Shown one piece after another: positions 7,633 through 16,126 of a stretch of 21,090 bases of DNA. The stretch covers positions 1 through 21,090 of the forward strand of contig CAAEMZ010000039.1 in the NCBI GenBank assembly GCA_900757195.1. The letters are read 5' to 3'. Under the pieces are notes generated by a model. That model did not search any database and had not been told where the DNA came from. It saw only the letters and a program-made list of their open reading frames with translations. Source of the DNA: Lachnospiraceae bacterium. GTDB lineage: Bacteria > Bacillota > Clostridia > Lachnospirales > Lachnospiraceae. The position numbers and the translations under genes were made by a program. Numbering within the stretch: position 1 is the stretch's first letter; each line of letters begins with the position of its first letter.

Positions 7633-10600
7633 TTAAAGTATATCCAGAGCCGTTTCAGCAATGGCTTTTCTCCGGCTGTATTCACAGGCCGTCCGGCAGA
7701 AAGCGTCATAGTCGCTGAATTCCTTCTGTAAAATCATCCGGTTCAGATAGTCCATGCCGCTGACCAGCGGGCCTTCCCCTTCTGTCTCCGGACGCAGTTC
7801 ACTCTTTTCCGTAACGACAATATCCTCGCCGTCATCATCCATGGCCTGCCATACCAGCGTCTCCCCGGCAAACAGCAGCCACGATTTTACAAAAATACCG
7901 CCGCAGACATTCTGCATGGTTTCTTCCTGCCATCCGCCTTTATTTCCCTCGGAACGGATGCTGAACCGAACCTTCACCGTATGGGCCGGACTGGTCTTAT
8001 ACACCGCAAATACCCGCTCCGTCAGTTCCTGCGGAATATCTGTCAGATTCATAAAAGCCCTGAACCACGGAAGCACAATTCCCCGGTTCATAAAACGTCC
8101 CGCTTCCCGGTAAACCCATCCGCTGTAATCGTCTTCTTCCGACGGATTCCCGGAAAAATATTTCAGCATGGCCAGACTGCAGACATCCCGTCCGCGGCCC
8201 ATCTGATCCATCTCAATCTCCATACACCGGAAAAGACTTTCCTTCATCTGGAAATTTTTCATCAGATAACTGTAGGCACTGTAAACCAAATAGGCACGGA
8301 CAATTTTAATGTTCGGGTGAACCTTATAATAGGAATCAAACACCGGTCCGCTTTCTTCCACCATATGCTCGGTAAACAGCACCTGGCAGAGCATCTTCTC
8401 CTCCAACTGATGGGCCTCTACCTCAAAGCCGCCCGCCGCCTTCCATATATCCAGATAATCCTTCGTTGTTCCAAGATAATATCGGTTCAGATACTCCAGA
8501 ATAACCTCATCGTATTTGCCCGCCTTAAAGGCGCTGAAAGCGATTTCCAGAAGCAGCTCATCCGCTTCATAATTCCGCTTCCGGATCATCCGTGAGCAGA
8601 GACGCATCAACCGTTTATCACGGATATCCTCATAACCGTATTCACTGATGGCCTCATAGGCCTTTTCGTAAAATCCCCGCTGGATATAATATTCAATAAT
8701 GCTTCCCCGTTCTTCGCTGCCGAGAAGCCGGATATCCAGACGGATCAGATATTTTTCGAGGGTCTCCCCTTCATAGTTTTCATAATAAATATCAATTAAA
8801 TTCTTTAATATATTCTTCCGGTACTCATTATGGATTGAGCGGATGCGAAGGGTTCGTTTGAAAATTTCGATGGAAGTGTCATCGATCATCTGATATTTCA
8901 GCGCCCGTTCGCTCCGGTTCATAAGAATCCGGGCATTATCCGGGTTCATTTCATAACACTCTTTAATGAATTCCGTTTCATCCATCAGCTTATCCATGGA
9001 ATAGTCCACCGTCCGCATATACCGTCGGCCTTCCACATCCTCAAAGGCAATATTATATTCATCCATGAAAATATCTACGTAGGCCGTTTCGCCGTTCACC
9101 GGATAAATAAACTCCCGGTTCACCTCCCGCATCGTCACGATGACATTGGCGATTCCCGGATGATGACAGGTGATTTTGTATTTAAACATAACCGCCGGCA
9201 GTTCTCCCGCCAGCTTTGCGTTTATCTTATCCTTCGTCATATAATACTTATACAGATACGCCAGATTGCTGTCGATGTTTCCGAGACTGAGCTGTTCATA
9301 GGCAAAAGCCTTCATGATATTATCGTAGGAATAGTAAATCCGCTCCAGACTCTGTTTCCGGCTGATAATATATCGGTACAAAAATGCCTTTTTCGGCCAG
9401 TCCAGTTGATTATTATAATTAAAGAAATACAGCACCGCCGTCGGAAGCTCCCTGACGCTGGCCTCATCCAGCGACATCATATAATACTCATAAAGCTGCG
9501 TCAGCTTCAGCGACTGCAAGATTCCCTTCAGATACCACGAATTGTATATTTTTTCTGTTTTATGCCCTTTAATGAGGGTACTGCATACCGCAGCCAGAAG
9601 CTCTTTATTTCCATGGATCTCACTGAGATGCATGACAGACCGGAGGACCAGCGGGTGATAGCTTTTCTCCCGCACCGCCAGATCGGCAAACTGATAAATG
9701 AGCGGAAGCTCCAGACATTCGTGACGGGTTCCCCAGTTCAGAAGCTGTATTTCAAATCCATCCAGCTCCCGGATAACGGACGGGTCCGTATTCGCCAGCC
9801 CCAGGGCCTCCTGATATAACACCGGGCTGCTGCAGCCTTTTTCAAATTCGGCCTTCATGCGTTTAAAGGTCTGAATACCACCGCCTGCCAGCCGTTCATC
9901 CAACTGGAGCAGCATCCACAGAATCTCCCACCGGTCGCACTGGCCTTCATAAAATTCCCAGAGACGGTTAATGACATAGTGGGTATAGTCCGGTTCTCTG
10001 CGGTAGAGGGAAGTGATATACAGATAGTATCCGTATTCCAGCAGAGATTTTCTCCGAAGCTCCCTTACGTTGATTTCTCCGGCAATATCCCTGGCGCTGT
10101 TTTCTTCCCCGATCGTCATCAGAAAATGGGCTTCCAGAAGCGCATAGCGGATATCATCACTGTTATTGCGGCAGCAGTCCACATCCTCCCGTGTTTCCCT
10201 GGCCCAGACGTCATTTTCCATCCGTCCGGCTTTCCATTCCAGATAGTTCTTCCGGATGTGATAAACGCTCGTCCGGATTGACTGACGCAGTTCTTCCTCG
10301 TCCCTGAAAACCGCCTGGTGGCAGCTCACTTTAATTTCTATCGTCTGGGAAAAAGTGGACAGCACGATCCGTCCGTAATTATGTCCCCGCTTTAAAAATT
10401 CCGGATTTATAAAATATTCCAGCTCATAGTAGCTTCCGAGAAAATCCTGACTCGTCAGCCGTTTTTTATAAACGCTCAGAAAGTCCCCTTCAACATGGAT
10501 ATAAATTTCCTGATATCCCCATGTGTTTTTTTCCAGAACCAGCTTATCGCTGAGGGCTTCCGTCAGATTATTGTGGATAATCTCCCTCTGGGTTACCGAA

Positions 10601-11175
10601 AATGTGACCTTCTCTTTTTTCTTCAAAGTATACAGAAATTCTTCCATGGCCTGATTCACATTCCGGCTCTTTATAAGCTTTTCATAAATATGGGCATGGA
10701 TCTTGTTCACCAGAAAAACTCTCGGAAAATCCTGTGACCGGAACAGCTTCACCGCTTCCTGCCACTGCTCCGAAGCGAGCAGTGCAAATTCTTCCAGATT
10801 TCCGACCTCGCCAAGACTGGACTGGCAGTAAGGGGACCGGACAACCGCCTGATAAGGCACCTGCAGCTCCCCGCCGTTACTGATAATACTGATCGTTCCT
10901 TCGGCCTTATCCCCCGGTTCCGCATTCTCTGTCTGAAATGTAAAGTGAATGATATTATCCGTTCCGATAATATCCGTTTCCTCACAGTGCATCTGCTTGT
11001 TTGAAGAAAAGATTTTTGCCCGGACGGGTGTCCCGTTCGTTGAATATACATGAAATTCACCGCTGGAACTGCTTCCCGCCTCAACTTCCAGACAAATCTT
11101 CGTCTCCGATACATGGATATCGGGACAGCCATATTCAAATATTCCTTTAGATAATAAATTAATCTTTTCTTTCAA
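7633..11175 (-). CDS. DUF5717-like giant protein: beta domains plus helical solenoid
   Basis: A 1180-aa protein with no recognised enzymatic motif. By eye it resembles the DUF5717 family. It has no signal peptide or membrane segment. Predicted layout: an Ig-like beta domain (about 15-120), a helical stretch, a second beta domain (about 215-310), a long helical repeat region (about 320-720) like TPR or other alpha-solenoids, a short beta insert (about 735-800), further helices, and a mixed C-terminal domain. This looks like a scaffold. The frame stays open to 11391, but that would cross the promoter and the divergent gene. The TTG at 11175 has AGGAGA with a 6-nt spacer and is preferred over the ATGs at 11202 and 11196, which lack a ribosome site. 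It is the first gene of the operon with the DUF5716-like protein. Confidence 0.7.
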   Translation of the reverse strand: MKEKINLLSKGIFEYGCPDIHVSETKICLEVEAGSSSSGEFHVYSTNGTPVRAKIFSSNKQMHCEETDIIGTDNIIHFTFQTENAEPGDKAEGTISIISNGGELQVPYQAVVRSPYCQSSLGEVGNLEEFALLASEQWQEAVKLFRSQDFPRVFLVNKIHAHIYEKLIKSRNVNQAMEEFLYTLKKKEKVTFSVTQREIIHNNLTEALSDKLVLEKNTWGYQEIYIHVEGDFLSVYKKRLTSQDFLGSYYELEYFINPEFLKRGHNYGRIVLSTFSQTIEIKVSCHQAVFRDEEELRQSIRTSVYHIRKNYLEWKAGRMENDVWARETREDVDCCRNNSDDIRYALLEAHFLMTIGEENSARDIAGEINVRELRRKSLLEYGYYLYITSLYRREPDYTHYVINRLWEFYEGQCDRWEILWMLLQLDERLAGGGIQTFKRMKAEFEKGCSSPVLYQEALGLANTDPSVIRELDGFEIQLLNWGTRHECLELPLIYQFADLAVREKSYHPLVLRSVMHLSEIHGNKELLAAVCSTLIKGHKTEKIYNSWYLKGILQSLKLTQLYEYYMMSLDEASVRELPTAVLYFFNYNNQLDWPKKAFLYRYIISRKQSLERIYYSYDNIMKAFAYEQLSLGNIDSNLAYLYKYYMTKDKINAKLAGELPAVMFKYKITCHHPGIANVIVTMREVNREFIYPVNGETAYVDIFMDEYNIAFEDVEGRRYMRTVDYSMDKLMDETEFIKECYEMNPDNARILMNRSERALKYQMIDDTSIEIFKRTLRIRSIHNEYRKNILKNLIDIYYENYEGETLEKYLIRLDIRLLGSEERGSIIEYYIQRGFYEKAYEAISEYGYEDIRDKRLMRLCSRMIRKRNYEADELLLEIAFSAFKAGKYDEVILEYLNRYYLGTTKDYLDIWKAAGGFEVEAHQLEEKMLCQVLFTEHMVEESGPVFDSYYKVHPNIKIVRAYLVYSAYSYLMKNFQMKESLFRCMEIEMDQMGRGRDVCSLAMLKYFSGNPSEEDDYSGWVYREAGRFMNRGIVLPWFRAFMNLTDIPQELTERVFAVYKTSPAHTVKVRFSIRSEGNKGGWQEETMQNVCGGIFVKSWLLFAGETLVWQAMDDDGEDIVVTEKSELRPETEGEGPLVSGMDYLNRMILQKEFSDYDAFCRTACEYSRRKAIAETALDIL

Positions 11176-11176
11176 T

Positions 11177-11187
11177 CTTTCTCTCCT
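11177..11187 (-). promoter_or_regulatory. Ribosome binding site deciding a TTG start
   Basis: On the minus strand AGGAGA sits 6 nt before the TTG codon at 11175-11173. The ATG codons further upstream in the same frame have no comparable purine-rich site, so this element fixes the start of the 1180-aa protein at TTG. Confidence 0.65.
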
Positions 11188-11227
11188 GTTTATCATTTGC
11201 ATTTTTAAATGAAATGTACTAATATAG

Positions 11228-11257
11228 ATTATACCACTACAGGGAATATTGGCGCAA
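11228..11257 (-). promoter_or_regulatory. Extended -10 promoter for the DUF5717/DUF5716 operon
   Basis: On the minus strand a perfect TATAAT (11233-11228) is preceded by TGG, giving an extended -10 (TGNTATAAT). A weak -35, TTGCGC (11257-11252), lies 18 bp upstream. Transcription would start near 11221, giving a leader of about 45 nt before the TTG start. The promoter lies inside the reading-frame extension of the downstream gene, which argues against that longer start. Confidence 0.75.
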
Positions 11258-11328
11258 CCCAAACAATATTTTCCATATCTAAAGCCGCATTTCGGGCGGC
11301 CCAGTCTTAAATTAAAGGAGTAATGAGC

Positions 11329-12426
11329 ATGACACAGGTATCCGAGCATTTTCACGGCAGTGACCTCGAAAAGATCGAGGAAATTTATCATATTCCAAAG
11401 GAAGAAATTACAAGCTTTTCAGCGAATGTGAATCCCATCGGGATTTCTCCGAAGCTTCGCCGAACCCTCGCCGAACATATTGACGACATCACCGGTTATC
11501 CGGAGCGGGAATACACATCCCTGCGTAAGTGCATCGGAGCTTATGTGAACTCAGATTTTAAAAATATTATCGTTGGAAACGGTTCGACCGAACTGATTTC
11601 CCTTTTTATCAAGATTCTGAACCCGAAAAAGGCCCTGATTTTCGGCCCTTCCTATTCGGAATACGAACGTGAAGTCACTCTTGCCGGCGGCACCTCCCGC
11701 TATTACCGCCTCGACGAAAGCCACGGCTTTTCCGTCGATGTCGACCGGCTTGCCGGACAGTTAAATGAAAACATTGATCTGCTGATTATCTGCAACCCGA
11801 ACAACCCGACCTCCACGGCCATCTCCCGGAACGATATGCGCCGGATCCTGGATACCTGCAAGGAATATGGTATCTATGTGCTGGTCGACGAAACCTATGT
11901 GGAATTTGCGGACAATCTCGAAGAGATTACGGCCATTCCGCTGACCCGGTGTTATAATAACATTATTATCCTCCGCGGAATCTCCAAGTTTTTCGCCGCC
12001 CCGGGCTTACGTCTCGGTTACGCCGTCTGCGGCAACCGTGACCTTATTAAAGATGTGGTCAGCCGCCAGGACCCATGGTCAATTAATACTCTGGCTTCCA
12101 TCGCCGGAGAGATCATGTTTACCGACGAGGACTATATACACCAGACCCGCAGCCTGATTTCTTCGGAACGAAAACGTATCTGTGAAAAGCTGGATGAATT
12201 TAAAGGTCTGACTTATTATCCGCCGAAAGCAAACTTCATCCTTTTAAAAATTCTGAAAGAGGACGTCACCGCCAGAGATGTTTTCGAAGCGGCTATCCAA
12301 AAGAAGCTGATGATTCGTGACTGTTCGGACTTTCCGTTTCTGGACAGCCGCTACTTCCGTTTCTGCATTATGATGCCGGAAAAAAATGATGAACTTTTAG
12401 AAGTGATTAAAAGTCTCTTAGGCTGA
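11329..12426 (+). CDS. PLP-dependent aminotransferase, HisC/CobD-like
   Basis: A 365-aa fold-type I class I/II aminotransferase. The N-terminal HFHGSDL and FSANVNPIGIS (30-40) are typical of the threonine-phosphate decarboxylase (CobD) and histidinol-phosphate aminotransferase branch. PLP-site residues are visible: NPNNPTS (156-162), VDETY with Asp188, the Schiff-base lysine in GISKFF (Lys220), and the arginine in GLRLGY. No his or cob genes are nearby, so the substrate cannot be assigned. The ATG at 11329 has AAGGAG 8 nt upstream; an ATG two codons earlier is only 2 nt from that site. It is the only plus-strand gene in the window, divergent from the DUF5717 gene and convergent with the VTC-like gene. 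No clear promoter is visible. Confidence 0.85.
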   Translation: MTQVSEHFHGSDLEKIEEIYHIPKEEITSFSANVNPIGISPKLRRTLAEHIDDITGYPEREYTSLRKCIGAYVNSDFKNIIVGNGSTELISLFIKILNPKKALIFGPSYSEYEREVTLAGGTSRYYRLDESHGFSVDVDRLAGQLNENIDLLIICNPNNPTSTAISRNDMRRILDTCKEYGIYVLVDETYVEFADNLEEITAIPLTRCYNNIIILRGISKFFAAPGLRLGYAVCGNRDLIKDVVSRQDPWSINTLASIAGEIMFTDEDYIHQTRSLISSERKRICEKLDEFKGLTYYPPKANFILLKILKEDVTARDVFEAAIQKKLMIRDCSDFPFLDSRYFRFCIMMPEKNDELLEVIKSLLG

Positions 12427-12440
12427 TTCCCACCCATAGA

Positions 12441-12499
12441 AAAACCCGGGATAACGACGGGGAGACAAAAAACGTCCCCACGGCTTTATCCCGGGTTTT
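12441..12499. terminator. Bidirectional terminator between convergent genes
   Basis: A 14-bp perfect inverted repeat (AAAACCCGGGATAA at 12441-12454, its complement at 12486-12499) encloses a smaller stem (GGGGA 12459-12463 with TCCCC 12475-12479). The A/T ends give U-rich tails in both directions. It lies 14 nt after the aminotransferase stop and 23 nt past the stop of the opposing VTC-like gene. Confidence 0.88.
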
Positions 12500-12522
12500 A
12501 TTTCATATTTTATATATGTCTT

Positions 12523-13158
12523 TTACGGCGCTGCCGGCGCCAGCGCCAGCACCGATTTAAAAATCGGCGGAATGTTGACACTCTGCTTATAAGTCATAAT
12601 GACATGCTTCGAATCCAGACGTTCCCGCATATCCAGTCCTTCGGCCAGCAAATCTCCTTTACGTCCATATATGGATTTTACAGACAAATCAAATTCTATG
12701 TAGTCATTCGTATGATTCACTCTGAAGCGCTGACGTTCATAATCGACCACCACACCGATCGTCCTCAGATTAATTTTGATCTCAAGATAAAGCTGATTCA
12801 GCAGCGGATAGGCGCTGTCTTTCAGCCAATGCACATCCCCCCGGAATATTTTCTGACATTCCTTCAGGGTAATCGGTGCATAATCCTTATAAATAATCCC
12901 CGAACGCCGGCTCTTGCGCTCGATCATCAGATGTTCCGTATCACGGTCGATCATCACAATGCTGTAAACATCTTTATCAAAGGCCGATGTGTCCAGTTCT
13001 TCTTCCAGATAGTTAATCTCGTTATTAAAATATATCTTTCGGATATGGCTTGTTTTGCTCAGCCGGTTCTCCGGTGTATTCTGAATCGAATCAATCATTC
13101 TTTTATAATCTTTCATATCAAGAACATTATTATTTTCATAGTAAACTTCCCTGTCCAT
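12523..13158 (-). CDS. Degenerate VTC-domain protein (polyphosphate polymerase-like)
   Basis: A 211-aa protein with the strand pattern of bacterial VTC-domain proteins (triphosphate-tunnel fold): IRKIYFNN (39-46, family IRSLYFDN), LMIERKSRRSGIIYKDYAPIT (77-97, family LEKK..NG..K..A.LT), VVVDYERQRFRV (136-147), and YIEFDLSVKS (153-162). Several catalytic positions look lost. The usual RxRxY strand reads YSIVMID (65-71), and the C-terminal LEVK-like strand reads VIMTYK (186-191). The N-terminal strand is also short. Intact relatives make polyphosphate or bind polyanions; this one may be non-catalytic. A perfect -10 (TATAAT, 13219-13214) lies 55 nt upstream, and GGAG precedes the ATG by about 10 nt. 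It is a single-gene unit. Confidence 0.65.
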   Translation of the reverse strand: MDREVYYENNNVLDMKDYKRMIDSIQNTPENRLSKTSHIRKIYFNNEINYLEEELDTSAFDKDVYSIVMIDRDTEHLMIERKSRRSGIIYKDYAPITLKECQKIFRGDVHWLKDSAYPLLNQLYLEIKINLRTIGVVVDYERQRFRVNHTNDYIEFDLSVKSIYGRKGDLLAEGLDMRERLDSKHVIMTYKQSVNIPPIFKSVLALAPAAP

Positions 13159-13213
13159 AAGTTCTTATCTCCATCCTTTCTGATGTGTCCCCTCACTTCG
13201 CCTTCTCTTAATT

Positions 13214-13219
13214 ATTATA
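13214..13219 (-). promoter_or_regulatory. -10 element of the VTC-like gene
   Basis: TATAAT on the minus strand, 55 nt before the start codon and downstream of the ABC-operon terminator. No good -35 is seen at 16-18 bp, so the promoter may be weak or need an activator. Confidence 0.45.
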
Positions 13220-13286
13220 TGCGTTACTTGTGAAAAAATGATGTTTAAATACTGAACAATTTCTAAACAGAATGGGAAGAATTTCC

Positions 13287-13324
13287 AAAAAAAATTGAGC
13301 TCCGGCACATTCATGCCGAAGCTC
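13287..13324 (-). terminator. Intrinsic terminator of the ABC transporter operon
   Basis: On the minus strand an 11-bp stem (13324-13314 with 13307-13297, one G-U pair) with a 6-nt loop is followed by AA and eight T (13294-13287). It begins 19 nt after the ATPase stop codon. Confidence 0.9.
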
Positions 13325-13342
13325 TTTATAAAACGCAATGAA

Positions 13343-14350
13343 TCAAAGGAAAATACAATCTTCTTCTTTAAAGGAGAGGCAGACCTCCGTATTATTTTCA
13401 ATTAAGGTTGCTTTTTTAAATAATACATCCACATCCACCTGATTTTCCCCGCACATCACTGCATAACGGAGGACATTTCCATGAGGCAGGCTGACCAGAA
13501 CCTTTCCTTTCATCGACAGATACCCTTCTTTTTCCACCGGTTCAGTGCTGATTTCAACGACCTCCGGACGGAATGCCACATCCTTGGCATCTTCATCTCT
13601 GCCGGTCAGCTTTTTAAAGACTTCCATCGGCAGAACATTATAATGACCGATAAATGTTGCTGCAAATTTGGATACCGGCTGGGTATACATCTGGGTCGGC
13701 GGCGCCGACTGTTCGATTTTTCCCTGATACATCAGATTGATCACATCCGACATAACCATGGCCTCATCCTGATCGTGGGTAACGAAAATCGCTGTAATAT
13801 CCATCTCCTTCTGGATACGGCGGATCTCCACCTGCAGGGAGTGTCTTAACAGCGCGTCAATCGCAGATAAAGGCTCATCCAGAAGCAATACCTTCGGATG
13901 GGTGACCATGGCTCTCGCCAGAGCCGCACGCTGCTGCTGACCGCCGGACATCTCTGCCGGATAATGATGCAGATGATCGGACAGACCTACGATGTCCACC
14001 ATCTCCTCAACCCGTTTGGTAATTTCTTCCTTCGGCACTTTTTTCATTTTTAACCCAAAGGCAACATTCTGCGCCACATCCATATTCGGAAAAAGGCTGT
14101 ACTGCTGGAACACCATACCGATATCCCGGTCCTTCGGATTCTTATCGGTAATATCCTCTCCATCCAGATAAACTCTGCCGGAGGTGACCGTTTCCAGTCC
14201 GGCCAGACACCGGAGCAGCGTACTCTTTCCACAGCCGGAAGGACCAAGGAGCGTGACAAGCTGTCCCTTTTCCACTTCCAGATTAATATCAGTCAATACT
14301 TCATTTTTTCCAAAACTCTTGCTTAAATTTTCAAATCGGATATATGACAT
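13343..14350 (-). CDS. ABC transporter ATP-binding protein (PotA/FbpC-like)
   Basis: A 335-aa ATPase that powers the importer encoded by the three genes upstream. All nucleotide-binding motifs are intact: Walker A GPSGCGKST (36-44), Q-loop Gln82 in VFQQYSLF, signature MSGGQQQR (134-141), Walker B VLLLDEP with Asp158 and Glu159, and switch His192 in VTHDQ. The C-terminal part from about 235 is a TOBE-like regulatory extension, so the length fits the PotA/MalK/FbpC group. The start has AAGGAG with a 9-nt spacer, and the SD overlaps the end of the preceding permease gene. It is the last gene in the operon and is followed by a strong terminator. Confidence 0.94.
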   Translation of the reverse strand: MSYIRFENLSKSFGKNEVLTDINLEVEKGQLVTLLGPSGCGKSTLLRCLAGLETVTSGRVYLDGEDITDKNPKDRDIGMVFQQYSLFPNMDVAQNVAFGLKMKKVPKEEITKRVEEMVDIVGLSDHLHHYPAEMSGGQQQRAALARAMVTHPKVLLLDEPLSAIDALLRHSLQVEIRRIQKEMDITAIFVTHDQDEAMVMSDVINLMYQGKIEQSAPPTQMYTQPVSKFAATFIGHYNVLPMEVFKKLTGRDEDAKDVAFRPEVVEISTEPVEKEGYLSMKGKVLVSLPHGNVLRYAVMCGENQVDVDVLFKKATLIENNTEVCLSFKEEDCIFL

Positions 14351-14364
14351 TCTTCAACACTCCT

Positions 14365-15165
14365 TTAATTTTTCTGTTTTCTGCCTTTAGCTTCACGGCT
14401 CTTAAGGAACAATACAATCGCCGTAATAATAAAGGTTACGAGCATAATCACAACAAATACAGCGCTGGACTTGGTACTGTCGGATTTCATCGTCTGATAA
14501 AGGAAAATCTGCAGGTTCGGGAAGGATGTTCCGGCCAGGTTACGAATGAGAACATAGTCGCCGAAAATAATACCCACGGCCAACAGGGATGAGACGATAA
14601 TCGCCGATAAAATATTCGGTACAATTACCTTGAAAAATGCATATAATTTGGATGCACCGAGCATCTCCGCCGCTTCAAGCAGCATCGGCATATTGACCGC
14701 CCGCATACCATTCCGGATTCCCTGATAAATATACGGTAAAATAATAATACAATACGCACCGAACAACATCACCAGACGATTGCTCAGAAATGTTGAAGAC
14801 CCAACATACAGGGACAAAATACTTACGGAAAGGATAACGCCCTGAATCGTATAAGGAATCATACAGATGATCTGTACATATTTTTCCAGCTTCGGAAAAT
14901 AAATCGTTGTTACAAAAAGCGCCAGCAGCACAATAACGATCGTCAGACAGATTGGAATAATACACATGGCAACCGTTCTTCCCATCGTCGCCAGAAATTC
15001 CGGATCTGAGAACAGCGTCGCATAATTTCCGAGGTTAAATCCTTCCGGTGCAATCCCTGTCCATTTATCAAACATGGAATAAATAATGGATACAACCAGA
15101 GGTATGAGCAGATAAATCAATATAAGGAGCATCACGGCCATTGAGCCGGCTTTCTTTTTCTTCAT
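14365..15165 (-). CDS. ABC transporter permease (PotC/PhnV-like)
   Basis: A 266-aa membrane protein with about six transmembrane helices and the cytoplasmic EAA loop EAAEMLGASKLYAFFKVIVP (164-183), which contacts the ATPase. It is the second permease of a heterodimeric importer. The start codon overlaps the stop of the first permease gene by ATGA, so translation is probably coupled. The family transports polyamines, iron, phosphonates or similar small solutes; sequence alone does not settle which. Confidence 0.92.
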   Translation of the reverse strand: MKKKKAGSMAVMLLILIYLLIPLVVSIIYSMFDKWTGIAPEGFNLGNYATLFSDPEFLATMGRTVAMCIIPICLTIVIVLLALFVTTIYFPKLEKYVQIICMIPYTIQGVILSVSILSLYVGSSTFLSNRLVMLFGAYCIIILPYIYQGIRNGMRAVNMPMLLEAAEMLGASKLYAFFKVIVPNILSAIIVSSLLAVGIIFGDYVLIRNLAGTSFPNLQIFLYQTMKSDSTKSSAVFVVIMLVTFIITAIVLFLKSREAKGRKQKN

Positions 15166-16013
15166 CGCTTAGCCACCCCCTTCTGGAAACGTCTGCTTAA
15201 TGCATTGGTGATAATAATCATAATAACCATGATAATCATCATCGTTACAGAAAGCGCCCCTCCAAGACCCGCACGGATTCGAACTTCACCGGTGAAGCAT
15301 CCGGCAATCTGGATCGGCAGAAGTGAAATATTATTCATCATCAGCGCATAGGCGGTTGCATAGGCAGCCAGAGAGTTGGCAAACAGTACACTGAATGTGC
15401 CGAGAATACTCGGCATCAGCACCGGAATACCGACCTTGCGCCAAAATGTCGACATATTGCCGCCAAGCAGCGTACAGGCTTCCTTCCATTGTTTCTGGAC
15501 ACCGTCAAAGGCCGGAATCAGAAGCAGTGTGGATAACGGAATCTGGAAATATATATAGATAAGACTCATCCCGCCTGTCGTATACAAATTATAATTGGCC
15601 AGAAAATCAATGCCCAGTTCTTTTCCCACATTGACCATAAATCCGGCATTACCGAGAAGAATCATATATGCAAAAGCAAGTGGAATACCGGCAAAGTTCG
15701 ATACCATATTCAATACAGTCATGAAAATGTTATTCAGCTTTCCCTGATGCTGATGCGCTGCTCTTGCGCCAAGGAAGGCAATAACAATACCAACGATTGC
15801 CGAAACCAAAGAAATCTTAATACTGTTTAAAATCGCTTTCCGATAAAGCAGTTTTGAAAAAACGGTCTGATAATTTTCTAATGTAAAGGCTCCGCCCATA
15901 TCCGGTTTAAAACTATTTACCACAATCATAATCAACGGAACGATTTCGTATAAGAATGCAACTACCAGAAAAGGGAGCAGGGCAAGTAAATATATATACT
16001 TTCTATTTTTCAT
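15162..16013 (-). CDS. ABC transporter permease (PotB/PhnU-like)
   Basis: A 283-aa membrane protein with about six transmembrane helices. A less canonical EAA loop is present, KEACTLLGGNMSTFWRKVGIP (about 177-197), with the conserved Glu178, Ala179 and Gly184. It pairs with the next permease to form the channel. The ATG at 16013 has AGGAG with an 8-nt spacer. It is separated from the binding-protein gene by a 113-nt gap that contains a strong hairpin, which probably lowers permease expression relative to the binding protein. Confidence 0.92.
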   Translation of the reverse strand: MKNRKYIYLLALLPFLVVAFLYEIVPLIMIVVNSFKPDMGGAFTLENYQTVFSKLLYRKAILNSIKISLVSAIVGIVIAFLGARAAHQHQGKLNNIFMTVLNMVSNFAGIPLAFAYMILLGNAGFMVNVGKELGIDFLANYNLYTTGGMSLIYIYFQIPLSTLLLIPAFDGVQKQWKEACTLLGGNMSTFWRKVGIPVLMPSILGTFSVLFANSLAAYATAYALMMNNISLLPIQIAGCFTGEVRIRAGLGGALSVTMMIIMVIMIIITNALSRRFQKGVAKR

Positions 16014-16068
16014 ATGTTCAACTCCTATCTGATGTCAAGAGTTATTATGTCGTCTAAGACTAAAATAC

Positions 16069-16091
16069 GGGGGTGCAGGCTCTGCACCCCC
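16069..16091 (-). terminator. Intercistronic hairpin between binding-protein and permease genes
   Basis: A perfect 10-bp inverted repeat (GGGGGTGCAG and its complement) with a 3-nt loop. On the minus strand it is followed by a weak T-rich stretch only (GTATTTTAG). It could act as a leaky terminator or as an mRNA 3'-end stabiliser, either of which would give more binding protein than membrane components. Confidence 0.65.
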
Positions 16092-16126
16092 TAAGATGAT
16101 GTCATCAAATCATTCAGATATTTGAA

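Noticed and set aside
9160..9819. 219-codon plus-strand open frame
   Set aside because: It lies wholly inside the DUF5717-like gene on the opposite strand, has no ribosome site and has the composition of an antisense shadow.
11176..11391. N-terminal extension of the DUF5717-like protein
   Set aside because: It crosses the operon's own extended -10 promoter and the start of the divergent aminotransferase gene, and a good ribosome site exists at the TTG.
13165..13401. 78-codon open frame on the minus strand between the VTC-like gene and the ATPase gene
   Set aside because: It overlaps the ATPase 3' end and the ABC terminator, has no ribosome site and no family-like sequence.
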